The position numbers were made by a program, and so were the translations under genes. A stretch of DNA of 64,000 bases from contig CAJNDS010002498.1 of the NCBI GenBank assembly GCA_905221605.1, positions 124,001 through 188,000 of the forward strand. Direction: 5' to 3'. The notes below the pieces were generated by a model. It was not told the DNA's origin, ran no database searches, and saw only the letters and a program-made list of their open reading frames with translations. Origin of the DNA: Symbiodinium natans (Eukaryota; Sar; Dinophyceae; Suessiales; Symbiodiniaceae). Shown piece by piece: positions 53,929 through 63,468 of the stretch. Every line of letters begins with the position of its first letter. Position 1 is the stretch's first letter.

Positions 53929-54290
53929 ATTAGGCTGTGAGTCATGAGTAGAGCAGACACGCCAGACCAGACAGACCAGTCATGGCCACAAACCGGAGCC
54001 TTTGCAACGGAAAGCACAGAACTAGGAACTTGCCGCCACACGGCAGCGCCGGCCCTTGAAAACCGGATTCTTGACCCTGCCGGATGGAGAAGAGTGGCGC
54101 GTGCCATTGGCACAAGCAGCGAAGGACCACGGCCAACTTTTCGAGGCTGTGGTTCGGTGCTGGGGTCTTGGAAGCAGTTGCGACTTCTGTCTGACCGTCA
54201 TTATTCCTTCATCCGCACCATTTCCGTCATCAAGGAAACCAGCACCAGGCTTGCTGCACCTAGAGGCTACGGTTCAGGGCGCTCGGGTTT
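53929..54290. repeat. Tandem unit 2, with unoccupied retrotransposon target
   Basis: Contains GATTAGGCTGTGAGTCATGA uninterrupted, the pre-insertion sequence of the Copia element. It continues as a diverged copy of 53262-53564 with an extra 29 bp. Ends near GCGCTCGGGTTTTT, which also ends unit 1 (about 53911-53926). Confidence 0.85.
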
Positions 54291-54538
54291 TTAAAGGGGA
54301 TGTAGGCTTTGCAAAACTCCTACAAAGCTTTAGGGTTCACGGCTCGGGATTCAAAGATCACTCGGCTCTCGCACAGTTGGAAACCTGACTTGGTACGTGC
54401 CGAAGGCTTTTCCAGACCTCCGTCTCACGGTCTTATGCTCTTGAGCGACATCCGTTCTGCGCTCAGCCTTTCAGCCTTTCTCACCCCGAGAAGAGTCCCC
54501 ACTTATCAAGGCTTTCTTACTGAGGCGTTCTGGCATCG
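54291..54538. other. 3' flank of the TIR-like/ankyrin gene
   Basis: Nothing recognisable in this short stretch between the tandem unit and the stop codon. Confidence 0.35.
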
Positions 54539-56278
54539 TCAAAAGCTTTGACTGAAGATTTCGGCTTCGTGCTCTAAAACGAGAAAATGCGGAGTAGGAT
54601 CTTGAAGAATCGATCGAATTCTCTCAGAAGCGGCAAAGTCAATGGGTCGGAGACCCCTGTTGTTCCTGATCTCTGGATCCGCACGGGCATGAAGCAAGAA
54701 AGTCAACAGGCCATCGTTGTTAAGAATCGCACACCAACCCAGGCCTGTGGTGCTGCAATCCTTAAAGAATCGAGCAAGTATACCGGGGTCACCCCTGCTA
54801 AAGCGGCAGTAAGCTCGACCCACCATTTCCATGGCCCGCGACATGCCCTCCGGCTGGAGCCTTTGGTTGATGTCTGCTTTGCTGTCAATGAACAGCTGTG
54901 CGATCCGGAGATCGTTGGGGGAGCAATCCCCTTGAGTTGCAAGCGCACAAAAAGGTGACATACTTGAGAGGCCTTCTGTTGAGCCATGTAGATTCGCTCG
55001 GAGCTCCACTAATTTGGCAACAACTTCACACGGCGGCCCGAAAGATGTCATGTTGTGGATTGGCCGATTTCGAAAGAGCGTTTTTCCAGGAGTATTCACA
55101 TCTCCACCGTAGCGCACCATCAGCTCCAGAGACTCCACTGTACGGCAACCCATCAAAGCTGGCCAGGCATGGATAGTCGAGGAGTTGGGATCGGCTCGCA
55201 GTTCCAGAAGAGTCTCCAAGACACGCAGGTCCTGACTCTTGAACCAAAGCACCAAATGCAGGGGTGTAAAATGTGGCTGGTTCAAGGTCTCGCGCATGCC
55301 AGGAGCATGGGTGTGGAGGGAGGCGTTGGCATGTGCAAGGGCAAGAACTAGGTCATGATCTCCTGAAAGAGCTGCGCAGGCCATGGGCCCGAAGCCTTTA
55401 TGCTGCTGAAGAGGTGGAGAAAAGTGAAACTCTTTCAGGAAGTCTTCGACATTGCGACGTTTGATCGGAAGACCCACCATCTCTTCGAACAATGAGAGGT
55501 ACAACCGGAAAGGTACCTCGTCCTTCTTCTCGCGCAATTCCGAGATATACTTGGACAAGGCCGCCTGAACGACGCGGCCACATCTGTCCCGGTCATCCTC
55601 CACGGCAAACTCACCGGAGCGGATTGGGTAGAGGTGCCACCGGGGAAAGATCATCTTCACCATATCAGGGCTCTTCACCGTGATGACGGGAGTTTTTGTA
55701 GAAAGGGAATGACACCATAGTTCGGTGCGGCACCACCCGCGTTGCAACCAGCTGTGGTATGAACATACTAATCCTGTGTCATGGTGCACGGCCTTGGGCA
55801 CCAAAGCCACAAAAAGCCCGCAAAGCTCTACATAGCTGGGAATGCTGCGCACATGCTCCAGCTGCAGTTCCGCCAGCCCAGGCACTAAATGTCCGTCCAC
55901 AAACTGAGGCACGCAACAGTAGTCCAACCAAAGGTATAGCTCGTGTACTCGGTCAATCCTCGCGCCTGGATTCTTGTGGAAATTCGAGACTATATCTGCC
56001 TCGATCTTCAACTTCCCTGCCGCCGCTTTGCGCAACATGCCTTGAAGTACCTCCAGCTGCACCACATTCGGATCAGGATGGCGGAAGCCAAGCCACTGGT
56101 GTGAAATGAAGATCGTGAACTTCTTTGGGCCCCACTTCTCTAAAAGACCTTCAGACTTCAAGACTTGATGTGGCGTTAGTCTTCCTGTCATCTCAAGGAT
56201 GTGCCGAACTTCCACTACCCACATTGGGGCATACTGTGGATTCGCCGTTGCAGGGCGACTTGAACAAGTGCCCCCCAT
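54539..56278 (-). CDS. TIR-like/ankyrin-repeat protein, candidate N-myristoylated
   Basis: 579 residues, single exon, from the first ATG (56278); the open frame extends 37 codons upstream but without an ATG. It begins MGGTCSS, matching the N-myristoylation rule (Gly2, Ser6) with a neighbouring Cys for palmitoylation, so membrane attachment is likely. Residues about 50-190 carry FISHQW (57-62), WLDYCCVPQ (117-125), a SIPSYVELCGLFVALVP stretch and RGWCRTELWC (180-189). The order matches TIR-fold domains, in which the Glu of the plant WCLxEL motif is catalytic for NAD cleavage; here that would be Glu186. Residues about 295-555 hold several ankyrin repeats (phrases TPLHLVLWF, LLELRADPN, LLHARADPEIRNNRG). 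A role in signalling or self-defence is inferred; NADase activity is unproven. Intronless structure could reflect a retrocopy. Confidence 0.8.
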   Translation of the reverse strand: MGGTCSSRPATANPQYAPMWVVEVRHILEMTGRLTPHQVLKSEGLLEKWGPKKFTIFISHQWLGFRHPDPNVVQLEVLQGMLRKAAAGKLKIEADIVSNFHKNPGARIDRVHELYLWLDYCCVPQFVDGHLVPGLAELQLEHVRSIPSYVELCGLFVALVPKAVHHDTGLVCSYHSWLQRGWCRTELWCHSLSTKTPVITVKSPDMVKMIFPRWHLYPIRSGEFAVEDDRDRCGRVVQAALSKYISELREKKDEVPFRLYLSLFEEMVGLPIKRRNVEDFLKEFHFSPPLQQHKGFGPMACAALSGDHDLVLALAHANASLHTHAPGMRETLNQPHFTPLHLVLWFKSQDLRVLETLLELRADPNSSTIHAWPALMGCRTVESLELMVRYGGDVNTPGKTLFRNRPIHNMTSFGPPCEVVAKLVELRANLHGSTEGLSSMSPFCALATQGDCSPNDLRIAQLFIDSKADINQRLQPEGMSRAMEMVGRAYCRFSRGDPGILARFFKDCSTTGLGWCAILNNDGLLTFLLHARADPEIRNNRGLRPIDFAASERIRSILQDPTPHFLVLEHEAEIFSQSF

Positions 56279-56450
56279 GGCCCGGCAGTCTTGAGTATAT
56301 TCAACTTCCCCAACGTACCGGCGTGACCTGTCGCCCCTCCTGCTATGCAGATTTCTTCTACGTGTCCGCGTCTTTAGGCTTAGGCACAACCTTTGTCTGA
56401 TGATTTGCTTCCCCGGTCACACGTGAGCCTCATGTCAAGCAGCTTGCAAT
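56279..56450. other. Upstream region of the TIR-like/ankyrin gene
   Basis: In-frame open extension without an ATG (to a TTG at 56389). No spliced-leader relic is visible. Confidence 0.4.
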
Positions 56451-56664
56451 GTGGAATCGCGCCCCCTGCTGACTCCAGAAACAGTACAATCAAGGGCACG
56501 TCAAAGGTGCACCACTGCTCGCAAGCCCGCTGCACTGCCGCGCACGTAGCCCATGATCGACGGATTGCACCACATATCCGCAGAAAGTACTTAAGTCAGT
56601 CCTTCATCGTGCTGCCGTGCCGGCGGGCTTTCCAGGCCATGCGCTGCCTCAGGGCTGGTGGCGA
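56451..56664. repeat. Dispersed repeat R4, copy 1
   Basis: 214 bp, in the same orientation as 62923-63136, which is also 214 bp, with about 90 percent identity by eye. Starts GTGGAATCGCGCCCCCTGC and ends GGGCTGGTGGCGA. Equal length and sharp ends suggest a defined unit, but no terminal repeats are seen. Confidence 0.8.
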
Positions 56665-56689
56665 CGCGTTTTTGTTGGGTGGAGGTTTT

Positions 56690-57290
56690 TTCGGGACCCT
56701 TTTTGGGGGATTCTTTTTGGTCCGCTCTCTTTGTTTTTCCGAAGAAAACCTTTATCCTAGTTTTTCTAGGATTCATAGCACTTTTCGCAGGGTCTCTCAT
56801 TTATTCCGCTCGAATCCTTTTTGATTTTGGCTGTGTTTCCTTGGCCTTCCCTAAACGAAACCTCGGTTCCCTTTATGTTGGATTCATACGGCTCTTCGTA
56901 GGCTTTCTTATTGATTCTGCTCGAATCCGTGGAAAGTTTGGCTCTGCTCTTTTGGGCTTCCCGAAGAAAACCCCATCATATTGTACTAGGATCCTGTATA
57001 TTTTCATAGGCTTCATACTACTTTTCATTGGATTTCTTACTGAGTTGAATAAGACGTCGACTCCTTGAATCCGTATTGATTTTGGGTATTTTCCTTGGTT
57101 TCAGTTGCAAAAACCGCTTTTCCCTCATTGGGCCATCCATACTTGATAGGATTCATACAACATTTCATCGAATTCCTTATCAACTTTAGTAGAGTGTGAA
57201 TTAATCTTGCTCGAGCCCTTCTTAATTTTGACTCTGTTTCCTTGGCTCTCCCTGAAAAGACCTCTATTCCCGACTTACAAAAAACAGGGA
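56690..57290. repeat. Degenerate tandem repeat, period about 110-135 bp
   Basis: About five decayed copies sharing GGATTCATAC, CTTTTCnTnGG, TTTCTTA, GCTCGAATCC and TTTCCTTGG. A 136-codon plus frame across it (56658-57068) encodes repeating hydrophobic segments that mimic membrane helices. Because they track the DNA repeat period, they are not taken as a gene. Confidence 0.7.
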
Positions 57291-57297
57291 GCAATGC

Positions 57298-57480
57298 TTG
57301 GCATGATGGGTTTCAAAAAAAGCATGCCTGATGCAAGTTTGCACGGCTTAAAACGGGGGGGGTTGGGAGGGGGGCGCAGCCCGGCCCCCCATTTGCAAAC
57401 ACAACGCTCGCATGATGGGCTTCAGAAATTCATATGCTTTGAAGCAAGCTTGCGTGGTGGGGAATACGCAGCCGAGATGA
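57298..57480. repeat. Dispersed unit R5 (TTTGCAAACACAA...GCATGATGGG), copies 1-2
   Basis: Two overlapping copies of a unit with GCATGATGGGTTTC, GAAGCAAGCTTGC, a GGCTTAAAACGGGGGG run and TTTGCAAACACAA. Further copies lie at about 58690-58800 and 58895-59000. G/C runs are part of the unit. Confidence 0.7.
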
Positions 57481-57744
57481 AAGGATAACACAACCAGTTG
57501 GAGGATACCAAAACCAGGAAAGTGGGTTTTTACAACTGAGGAGGCCTGAGAATGCGGATAGCACAACCAGTGCCTTGCATTTTGGTGGATATTGCAACCG
57601 GAGGCCATTCTGGCTCCTGCGAATGGCTGCAGAGTTTGGCGACCCCCTAAGAATGTGCCTGGCTGTGTAAAGCTTCGTGGTCGAGGTAGAAGAGTTTCCT
57701 GATTTTTCCCACAAGGTAAGAGATATTTAAAAAAACCATGAGAA

Positions 57745-58345
57745 AACCACGAAATCGTTGGGCAATCACATATGAAAGCAATCAATGTTGCAGAAACGAG
57801 GTAATTTTGTTTATACAAGCTCCTGGTGTAGGGAATTCTGTGGCCCACAACACATAAAAGTCATGAGGAAACCACACGAAAACAGCAGCCACATGTAAAA
57901 TCAATGAGTGTTGCAGAAACGAAATAAATCCACGAAATCTTTGGGCAATCACATATGAAAGCAATCAATGTTGCAGAAACGAAGTGATTTTGTTATACAG
58001 GCTCCTGGTGTAGGGAATTCTGTGGCCCACAACACATAGAAGGAGGAAACCACGAAATCACTGGGCAACCACATGTACAATCAATGAGTGTTGCAGAAAC
58101 GAAATAAATTCATTTTTACAAGCTCCTGGTGAAAGGAATTCTGTGGCCCGCAACACATAATCATCAGGAGAAACCCATGAGATCACTGCGTAACCACATA
58201 TGAAAACTATCAATGTTGCAGAAGCGAAGTAAATTTACTTATACAAACTCCTCGGGTAGGGAATTCTGTGGCCCACAGCAAGTAAAAGTCACGAGGAAAG
58301 AAACCACAAAATCACGGGGCAATCACATGTAAAATCAATGAGAAA
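57745..58345. repeat. Tandem repeat, period about 122 bp
   Basis: About five units with GGGCAATCACATATGAAA, TCAATGTTGCAGAAACGA, AGCTCCTGGTG and GGGAATTCTGTGGCCCACAA. The phrase GTTGCAGAAACG recurs at about 57786, 57911, 57970, 58091 and 58216, so one unit is shortened. No coding content. Confidence 0.85.
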
Positions 58346-58689
58346 CGAAGCCCCTTGTGGCATCGAGCACTCTCTGCAAAATCTGCAGCTGCGCTTTTTT
58401 CTCTGGGCATTTGTTACTCAAGCTCTAGGATTTGGCCTCGCAGTGCTGATAGGGCTTAGACAACCCAGGGAGGACAGGGTCCAAGCTGAAGATGTTTTCA
58501 AAGTTGCAAGGTGTTCTGTTAGGACCCCAACTCTGGTTTGGAATGTTGGTGACTTGTAACCTTAATCAGCGGTTGTTGATATCACGGTTCCTGGTTTGCC
58601 CTCAAACCAACACCATCCCGGTTTTTGGTTGTAATAACCCCCTTTTGGTTGTAGTGTCCCGCACTCGCTATGCAGCCCCCCCCCCCCCC
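58346..58689. other. Unannotated stretch ending in a C run
   Basis: Frames of 73-119 codons on both strands without recognisable domains. A 16-bp C run lies at about 58676-58692. Confidence 0.35.
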
Positions 58690-59010
58690 CCCGATTTGCA
58701 AACACAATGCTCGCATAATGGGTTTCAAGAAAAATGCCATGAAGCAAGCGTGCACGGCTCAAAACCGCGCGGGGGGTCCCCATCTCTAACACAATGCTCG
58801 CATGATTAAAGGGGCTTGGGGGGGGCTGGGGGGGTGGGGGGGGGGGGCGGGGGGGGGGGGGGGTGGGGTTGGGGGGGGGGGTGGCCCACCGCAATGAACA
58901 TGCTTTGAAGCAAGCTTGCACGGCTTAAAACAGGGGGGGTTGGGGGGGTATGCAGGCCCACCCTCTCCCCCCCCTTGCAAACACAATGCATGCATGATGG
59001 TGTGGCCCTG
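58690..59010. repeat. R5 copies and long G tract
   Basis: R5 units lie at about 58690-58800 and 58895-59000. Between them, 58801-58882 is almost entirely G runs broken by single T, C or A. This strand can form G-quadruplexes, and its length in the assembly may be unreliable. Pro-rich minus frames here are artefacts of the tract. Confidence 0.75.
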
Positions 59011-59585
59011 TAGGTTTTTTTGTGCTGCTCCATCGCAGCACCGCGGGACTCACTCGTTCAATTCCCCCTCTTCCGGCACAGGGCGCGTTTTTTTCCGCCT
59101 AATTCGTGTTTTTTTGCTGCGCCGTCGCAGTCCTGGGACTCACTCACTCACATCCACTCTGGGCGGGGGTTCCACGCACATTTACATGTCATTTAGAGAA
59201 GAGCAGTGTGGGACTGCACAGCAAACAAAAGTTGACACGGCTCGCCCTAAACGTAGGGCGTTGTTCTTTTTTGCTGTGCTGTCGCGGGCCCGGGACTCAC
59301 TCATTCACAATCCACCGTGGCCGACTGCAGAGCAAAAAACAAGCAGGCCCATTTACACAAAACCAGCAGGCGACTGCACACCAGAAAAAAACACAGAGAG
59401 AGAGAGAGGGGGAGCGTTTTTGTTTTTTGCTGTGCCGCCGCGGGCCCGGGACTCACTCACTCACTTCTGCCCTCTCGGCTTCACAATCCACCGTGACCAA
59501 CTGCAGAGCACAAAAAAAAAACTGGGTTTGACACCCATTTACACAAAACCAGCAGGCGACCGCACAGCCATAAAACAGAGGTTCC
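59011..59585. repeat. Tandem repeat, period about 80-160 bp
   Basis: Four copies of a unit with TTTTTTTGCTGTGCCGTCGC, GGGCCCGGGACTCACTCACT and, in the last two, CATTTACACAAAACCAGCAGGC. Starts are near 59016, 59103, 59268 and 59420. The long plus frame through it (58916-59785) follows the repeat and is not considered a gene. Confidence 0.75.
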
Positions 59586-59762
59586 GAGGTATCGGCATGC
59601 ATGTCAGAGTCCATGATGCACAAATTCTATCATCTTGCCACATGCCTTTTCACTTGATGCATCGCAATCCTTGGAACTGGCCTGATCACATGTATCGACA
59701 GCCGCCTCACATGCTCCAAAGCCGCCGCCATGATGTCAGCAGCGCACGCTGGACATGTGACT

Positions 59763-60005
59763 ACGGTTTAGGGTTTAGGGTTTAGGGTTGAGGGTTGAAG
59801 GTTGAGGGTTTAGGGCTTAGGGCGTAGGGTTTAGGGTTTAGGGCTTGCTGTGATAGGGCGTAGGTGCTGTGAAGGTTAGGTTTCGGAGCAAGCTCGAAAG
59901 CTTCGTGAGGTGCGAAGAGCAGCTTTGGCCCGATTGTGGAGGGCCACCACCCCACGCCGTCCGAGGCGGCAAAGCCACCCAAACATATTATTTTAGGGTT
60001 TAGGT
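59763..60005. repeat. TTTAGGG/TTGAGGG block and spacer
   Basis: 59763-59855 mixes TTTAGGG, TTGAGGG and CTTAGGG words. 59856-60005 is spacer ending in a single TTTAGGG. No gene. Confidence 0.8.
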
Positions 60006-60358
60006 CTAAACTCAAGGCAACAGTCCACTTCTAAAAAACTTATTCAGTTTCATGACGTTCGGGGTTGGGTCCGAAAGTCAAAGGAATGGCAGGGGGGTCG
60101 GGGTTGGCCGGGGGGCCAAGAGGTCCAAGGGGCCGAAAGCCAAAGTTTTTTGAACCTAGGCTGGCCTGAGGCCCCCTGGTCCCTGGGCACGCTACGGCGA
60201 GGGGTCCGGCTCCTCCTGGCCTGGGGGCCTTGGGGTCCGAAGGTGCTACCGACCTCCGAGCTGCAGGAGGCGGGCAAGCGACCTGGGCCGACTTTCGCCA
60301 GAGAGGTCGAAGGGCTTAAGCGCCGCCCCCCCCTCTGTAGGGGGGCGGCCTAGGTCCT
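60006..60358. other. GC-rich unannotated stretch
   Basis: Rich in GGCC/GGGG words, with a 75-codon minus frame and a 67-codon plus frame overlapping. Nothing recognisable. Confidence 0.35.
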
Positions 60359-60542
60359 GAGTTTAGGGTTTAGGGTTGAGGGTGTAGGGTTTCGGGTTTA
60401 GGGTGTAGGGTGTAGGGTTTAGGGTTGAGGGTTTAGGGTTTAGGGTTGAGGGTTGAGGGTTGAGGGTTTAGGGTTTAGGGTTTAGGGTTTAGGGTTTAGG
60501 GTTTAGGGATTAGGGTTTAGGGTTTAGGGTTTAGGGTTTAGG
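60359..60542. repeat. TTTAGGG/TTGAGGG block
   Basis: About 180 bp. The first half mixes TTTAGGG, TTGAGGG and TGTAGGG; the second half is clean TTTAGGG. Confidence 0.9.
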
Positions 60543-62922
60543 GCAGATAAGAATGTACTGACCGGAAATCAAGCTGCTTGCCCATTTCTAACCCGTCACA
60601 AGCTCCCCTGTATGGATTCTTCTTCTTGGGGCCTGTGTGTGGCCAAACAGGCCGCCAGCACCATTCTTGTTGCATCGACTGGCTTGCAAGTGCAGCTTGG
60701 ATGCCAAGCATCATTCATGTATCACACGTTGAAGGCACCCTCTGCTTGCTAAAAAGAAGCTAATGACACAGCACATTGGACCATCAGTCGTGACCACACA
60801 GATTCAAGCAGAGACAGCGCATCGAGCGGAATAGCAGAGAAGCTCCATGTAAGGCCTCAATTGGCTCATGAACAATCTTTTGCTTGCTCAGTGCTCGGCA
60901 GGCATGTAAGCACTGCTTGAAAGTCTGCGCACGCCCTTTGGCTTGCACGACCCAAAAGCATCTCAAGATCCATGACGTGACGGTTGCTGCTGCATACACA
61001 GCGGCCTAAAAGCATGCGCCAACGCTAGTCTCAATGGAGTGGGCCCCGTCGAACATAACCAGACAGCATCTACCATCTATGACCGCAGAGTGAAATGGAC
61101 CACAGGTCCTTCCTGCAGGCGGCAATACTTGAACCAGGAAACACAGTTCTAGATCGCGGAATATCGCACAGGGCAATGTGTTCCAACTCTGCTGACATGT
61201 TCTAACATTCCACATCATTCGAGCAACTCCTAGGGATGCAGTGCTGCTGGATGCCGAACAGTTTAAACTGCTAAATACAGGGGGTTGACGGTTTTTCGAC
61301 CGTAGCATACAATATCACACAATAGTGCTACCCAGTTTCTACCGAGGCGAGGCTACAACACCACAAAAGTAGTGCAACCGGATGGATTCCACAGATTGGA
61401 CACGCCAACCAGGAAGAAGAGACACGACAATGTGTGGGCACATCTTGGCATCAAGGTTTCTGAACTCACGTGCACGCCTGCCCAATTTTCGGCAAGCGCA
61501 CGAATTAGTTGCGTCCAGTGCCCCGACAAGTGCACGAACCACTGTAACTGCAACTACTTGGGCATGCCCCTTGCTCGAAGAACTCAAGTCAGTGTCGGGA
61601 AAGCACTCTCTCAGGCAACATGTCTTCGTCTGTAACGGGCACTGACTTCAAAATTGGCTTTCACAGGCAGCTGCTGGGGGACCCTGGATGCCAAGCGCGC
61701 AACTCGAATACATCAAGCAAAAACCTTTGACACTGGGGACGGGTGCCTGAAGCTGCACGACAAGGCCATCCTCAGTCGATTGGCAAGAGGCTTCCAAGGG
61801 TCTAAAGGCTTGCCAGGGAAAACACAGGTCAAACTAACATTGCCCCGACGCGGCGTCCCCTGGAATTCATCTTTTTCTTGCAAGGCTTGTGCAGACGAAT
61901 CTCTTCCATTTGTTGCTCAGCTTCAGGAAGACGAAGAATATATTTGTCCGGCACGAGGCCTGAAAAGGAACCTCAAAACTTCCAGGGTCAAATTTACCAT
62001 GATGCTGCCCCAAACTTGCCAGAGGCACTTTTTCAAGCCAGGGCACCATACAGGGGAAGACTAAAGACATGCTAGCGGAATACTTCAAAGCATTTCGCCA
62101 CATGCAAAGAGCTTCGATTTGGCCTCGACTGCTTGGGATATTGCGAGTTGATTGCTCTTCCCCTGATTCATTCCGATGTACACTCCTCGCAAGAACTCTG
62201 GATGTAATGCTCTGACGAATCTCTCCCTGACAAAAGCGGAGCTGAGGTCAGGGCCGGTCAGTGCTGGAGGAACGCGTTCGAGTTCAGCAGGCGTTTCACC
62301 TGTTTTTGTATTGCTTCTGCCCCTTTTGAGTAGGCTGCCTCCACCACAGCCACTTCCTGGAGGAGATGCAAGTTGTCTGGACTTCGGAAGGCTCCCGGTT
62401 TTGCAGGTCTCGCGGGCTTGTGGCGCTTGGCTCATGTACGAAGGATTGTCATGGGTGTGGCGGTCTGATGAGAATGTCTTGCTCACTGTCCCCTGATTGA
62501 CCAAAGGCATTGGTGCTGCGGCTCAAGTCGAAATGAGCAGCTGCCGCTGAGGGAAAGGGGCGCTGAGTGATCAAGCGCTATGCTAATTGCCGCCAAGCTT
62601 AACACCTGCTTGCAGATATTTCAAAGAAAGCTTCAGGCCTCAACTTAGAGATGCAGCTTGTGTATCAGCTAAGGCTTTCACAAGGCACCATCTCACAACC
62701 GCAGAATTGTGAAAGGCGATCCACTCTAGTCCCCATGCCATCCGCTGGTACCACGAAAGGACGTTCCAAGATGTGCTTGGCGACCCGAGACATGGCAATG
62801 AAAGACTCGATTAAGATGCGGCTGTTTGAGTCACGTCCTCGGGCCCGCCGCGGATGCTCATTCTCACCGAACACTCAATCTTTTCGCCGCATTCCGCGAC
62901 CGGGTAAAATGACCTGTTGCGC
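60543..62922. other. Unannotated stretch
   Basis: Plus frames at 61372-61635 and 61639-62064 lie in the same phase, separated by one stop. They encode Cys-containing sequence (RISCVQCPDKCTNHCNCNY; FSCKACADESLPF). They could be a decayed gene or chance. A minus frame (62085-62510) has a faintly gag-like phrase (ERFVRALHPEFLRGVYIG). Neither is convincing alone. Confidence 0.3.
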
Positions 62923-63136
62923 GTGGAATCGTGCCCCCTGCCAACTCCAGAAACATTACAATCAAGGGCACGTCAGAGGTGCACCACTGCTCGCAAGCCC
63001 ACTGCGCTGCCGTGCACGTAGCCCATGATCGACGGATTGCACCACATTTCTGCAGAAAGTACTTGAGTCAGTCCTTCCTTGCGCTGCCGTGCCCGCGGGC
63101 TGTCGAGGCCACGCGCTGCCTCAGGGCTGGTGGCGA
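62923..63136. repeat. Dispersed repeat R4, copy 2
   Basis: 214-bp partner of 56451-56664, direct orientation, about 6.5 kb away. Confidence 0.8.
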
Positions 63137-63468
63137 TCCCGATTCTGGGCATGTTGCCGTGTCGTCGTGTTACCGAGAGCCAACCAAAGCAAAGCAGCAG
63201 CCGGATGTGAACGCGCACAAGCACGGACGTCCGAGCTACCACACAGGCCCAAGCTCATCCAAGCTCCGCGCGTCGGATTGTCGCCGTGCTTGGCCTGCCA
63301 GGCTGTGCAGTCGCAGCACAACAGCACCCCTACTGCGCTGCGATCTCCTACCTTGGATTTGCTACTCGGTTCTATGGGGGAGCAGAATACCCCAAGCATC
63401 TGAATCTAAATGGTTTCTGTACGTACACACTATCACCTGCGGCTTCCTCCGGGCGCATGGAGACTCAA
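63137..63468. other. Unannotated stretch
   Basis: Competing short frames on both strands. Nothing recognisable. Confidence 0.35.

Noticed and set aside
58916-59785. 289-codon plus frame
   Set aside because: It runs across the R5 unit and a tandem repeat containing GGGACTCACTCACT. Its repeats follow the DNA units, and competing frames exist.
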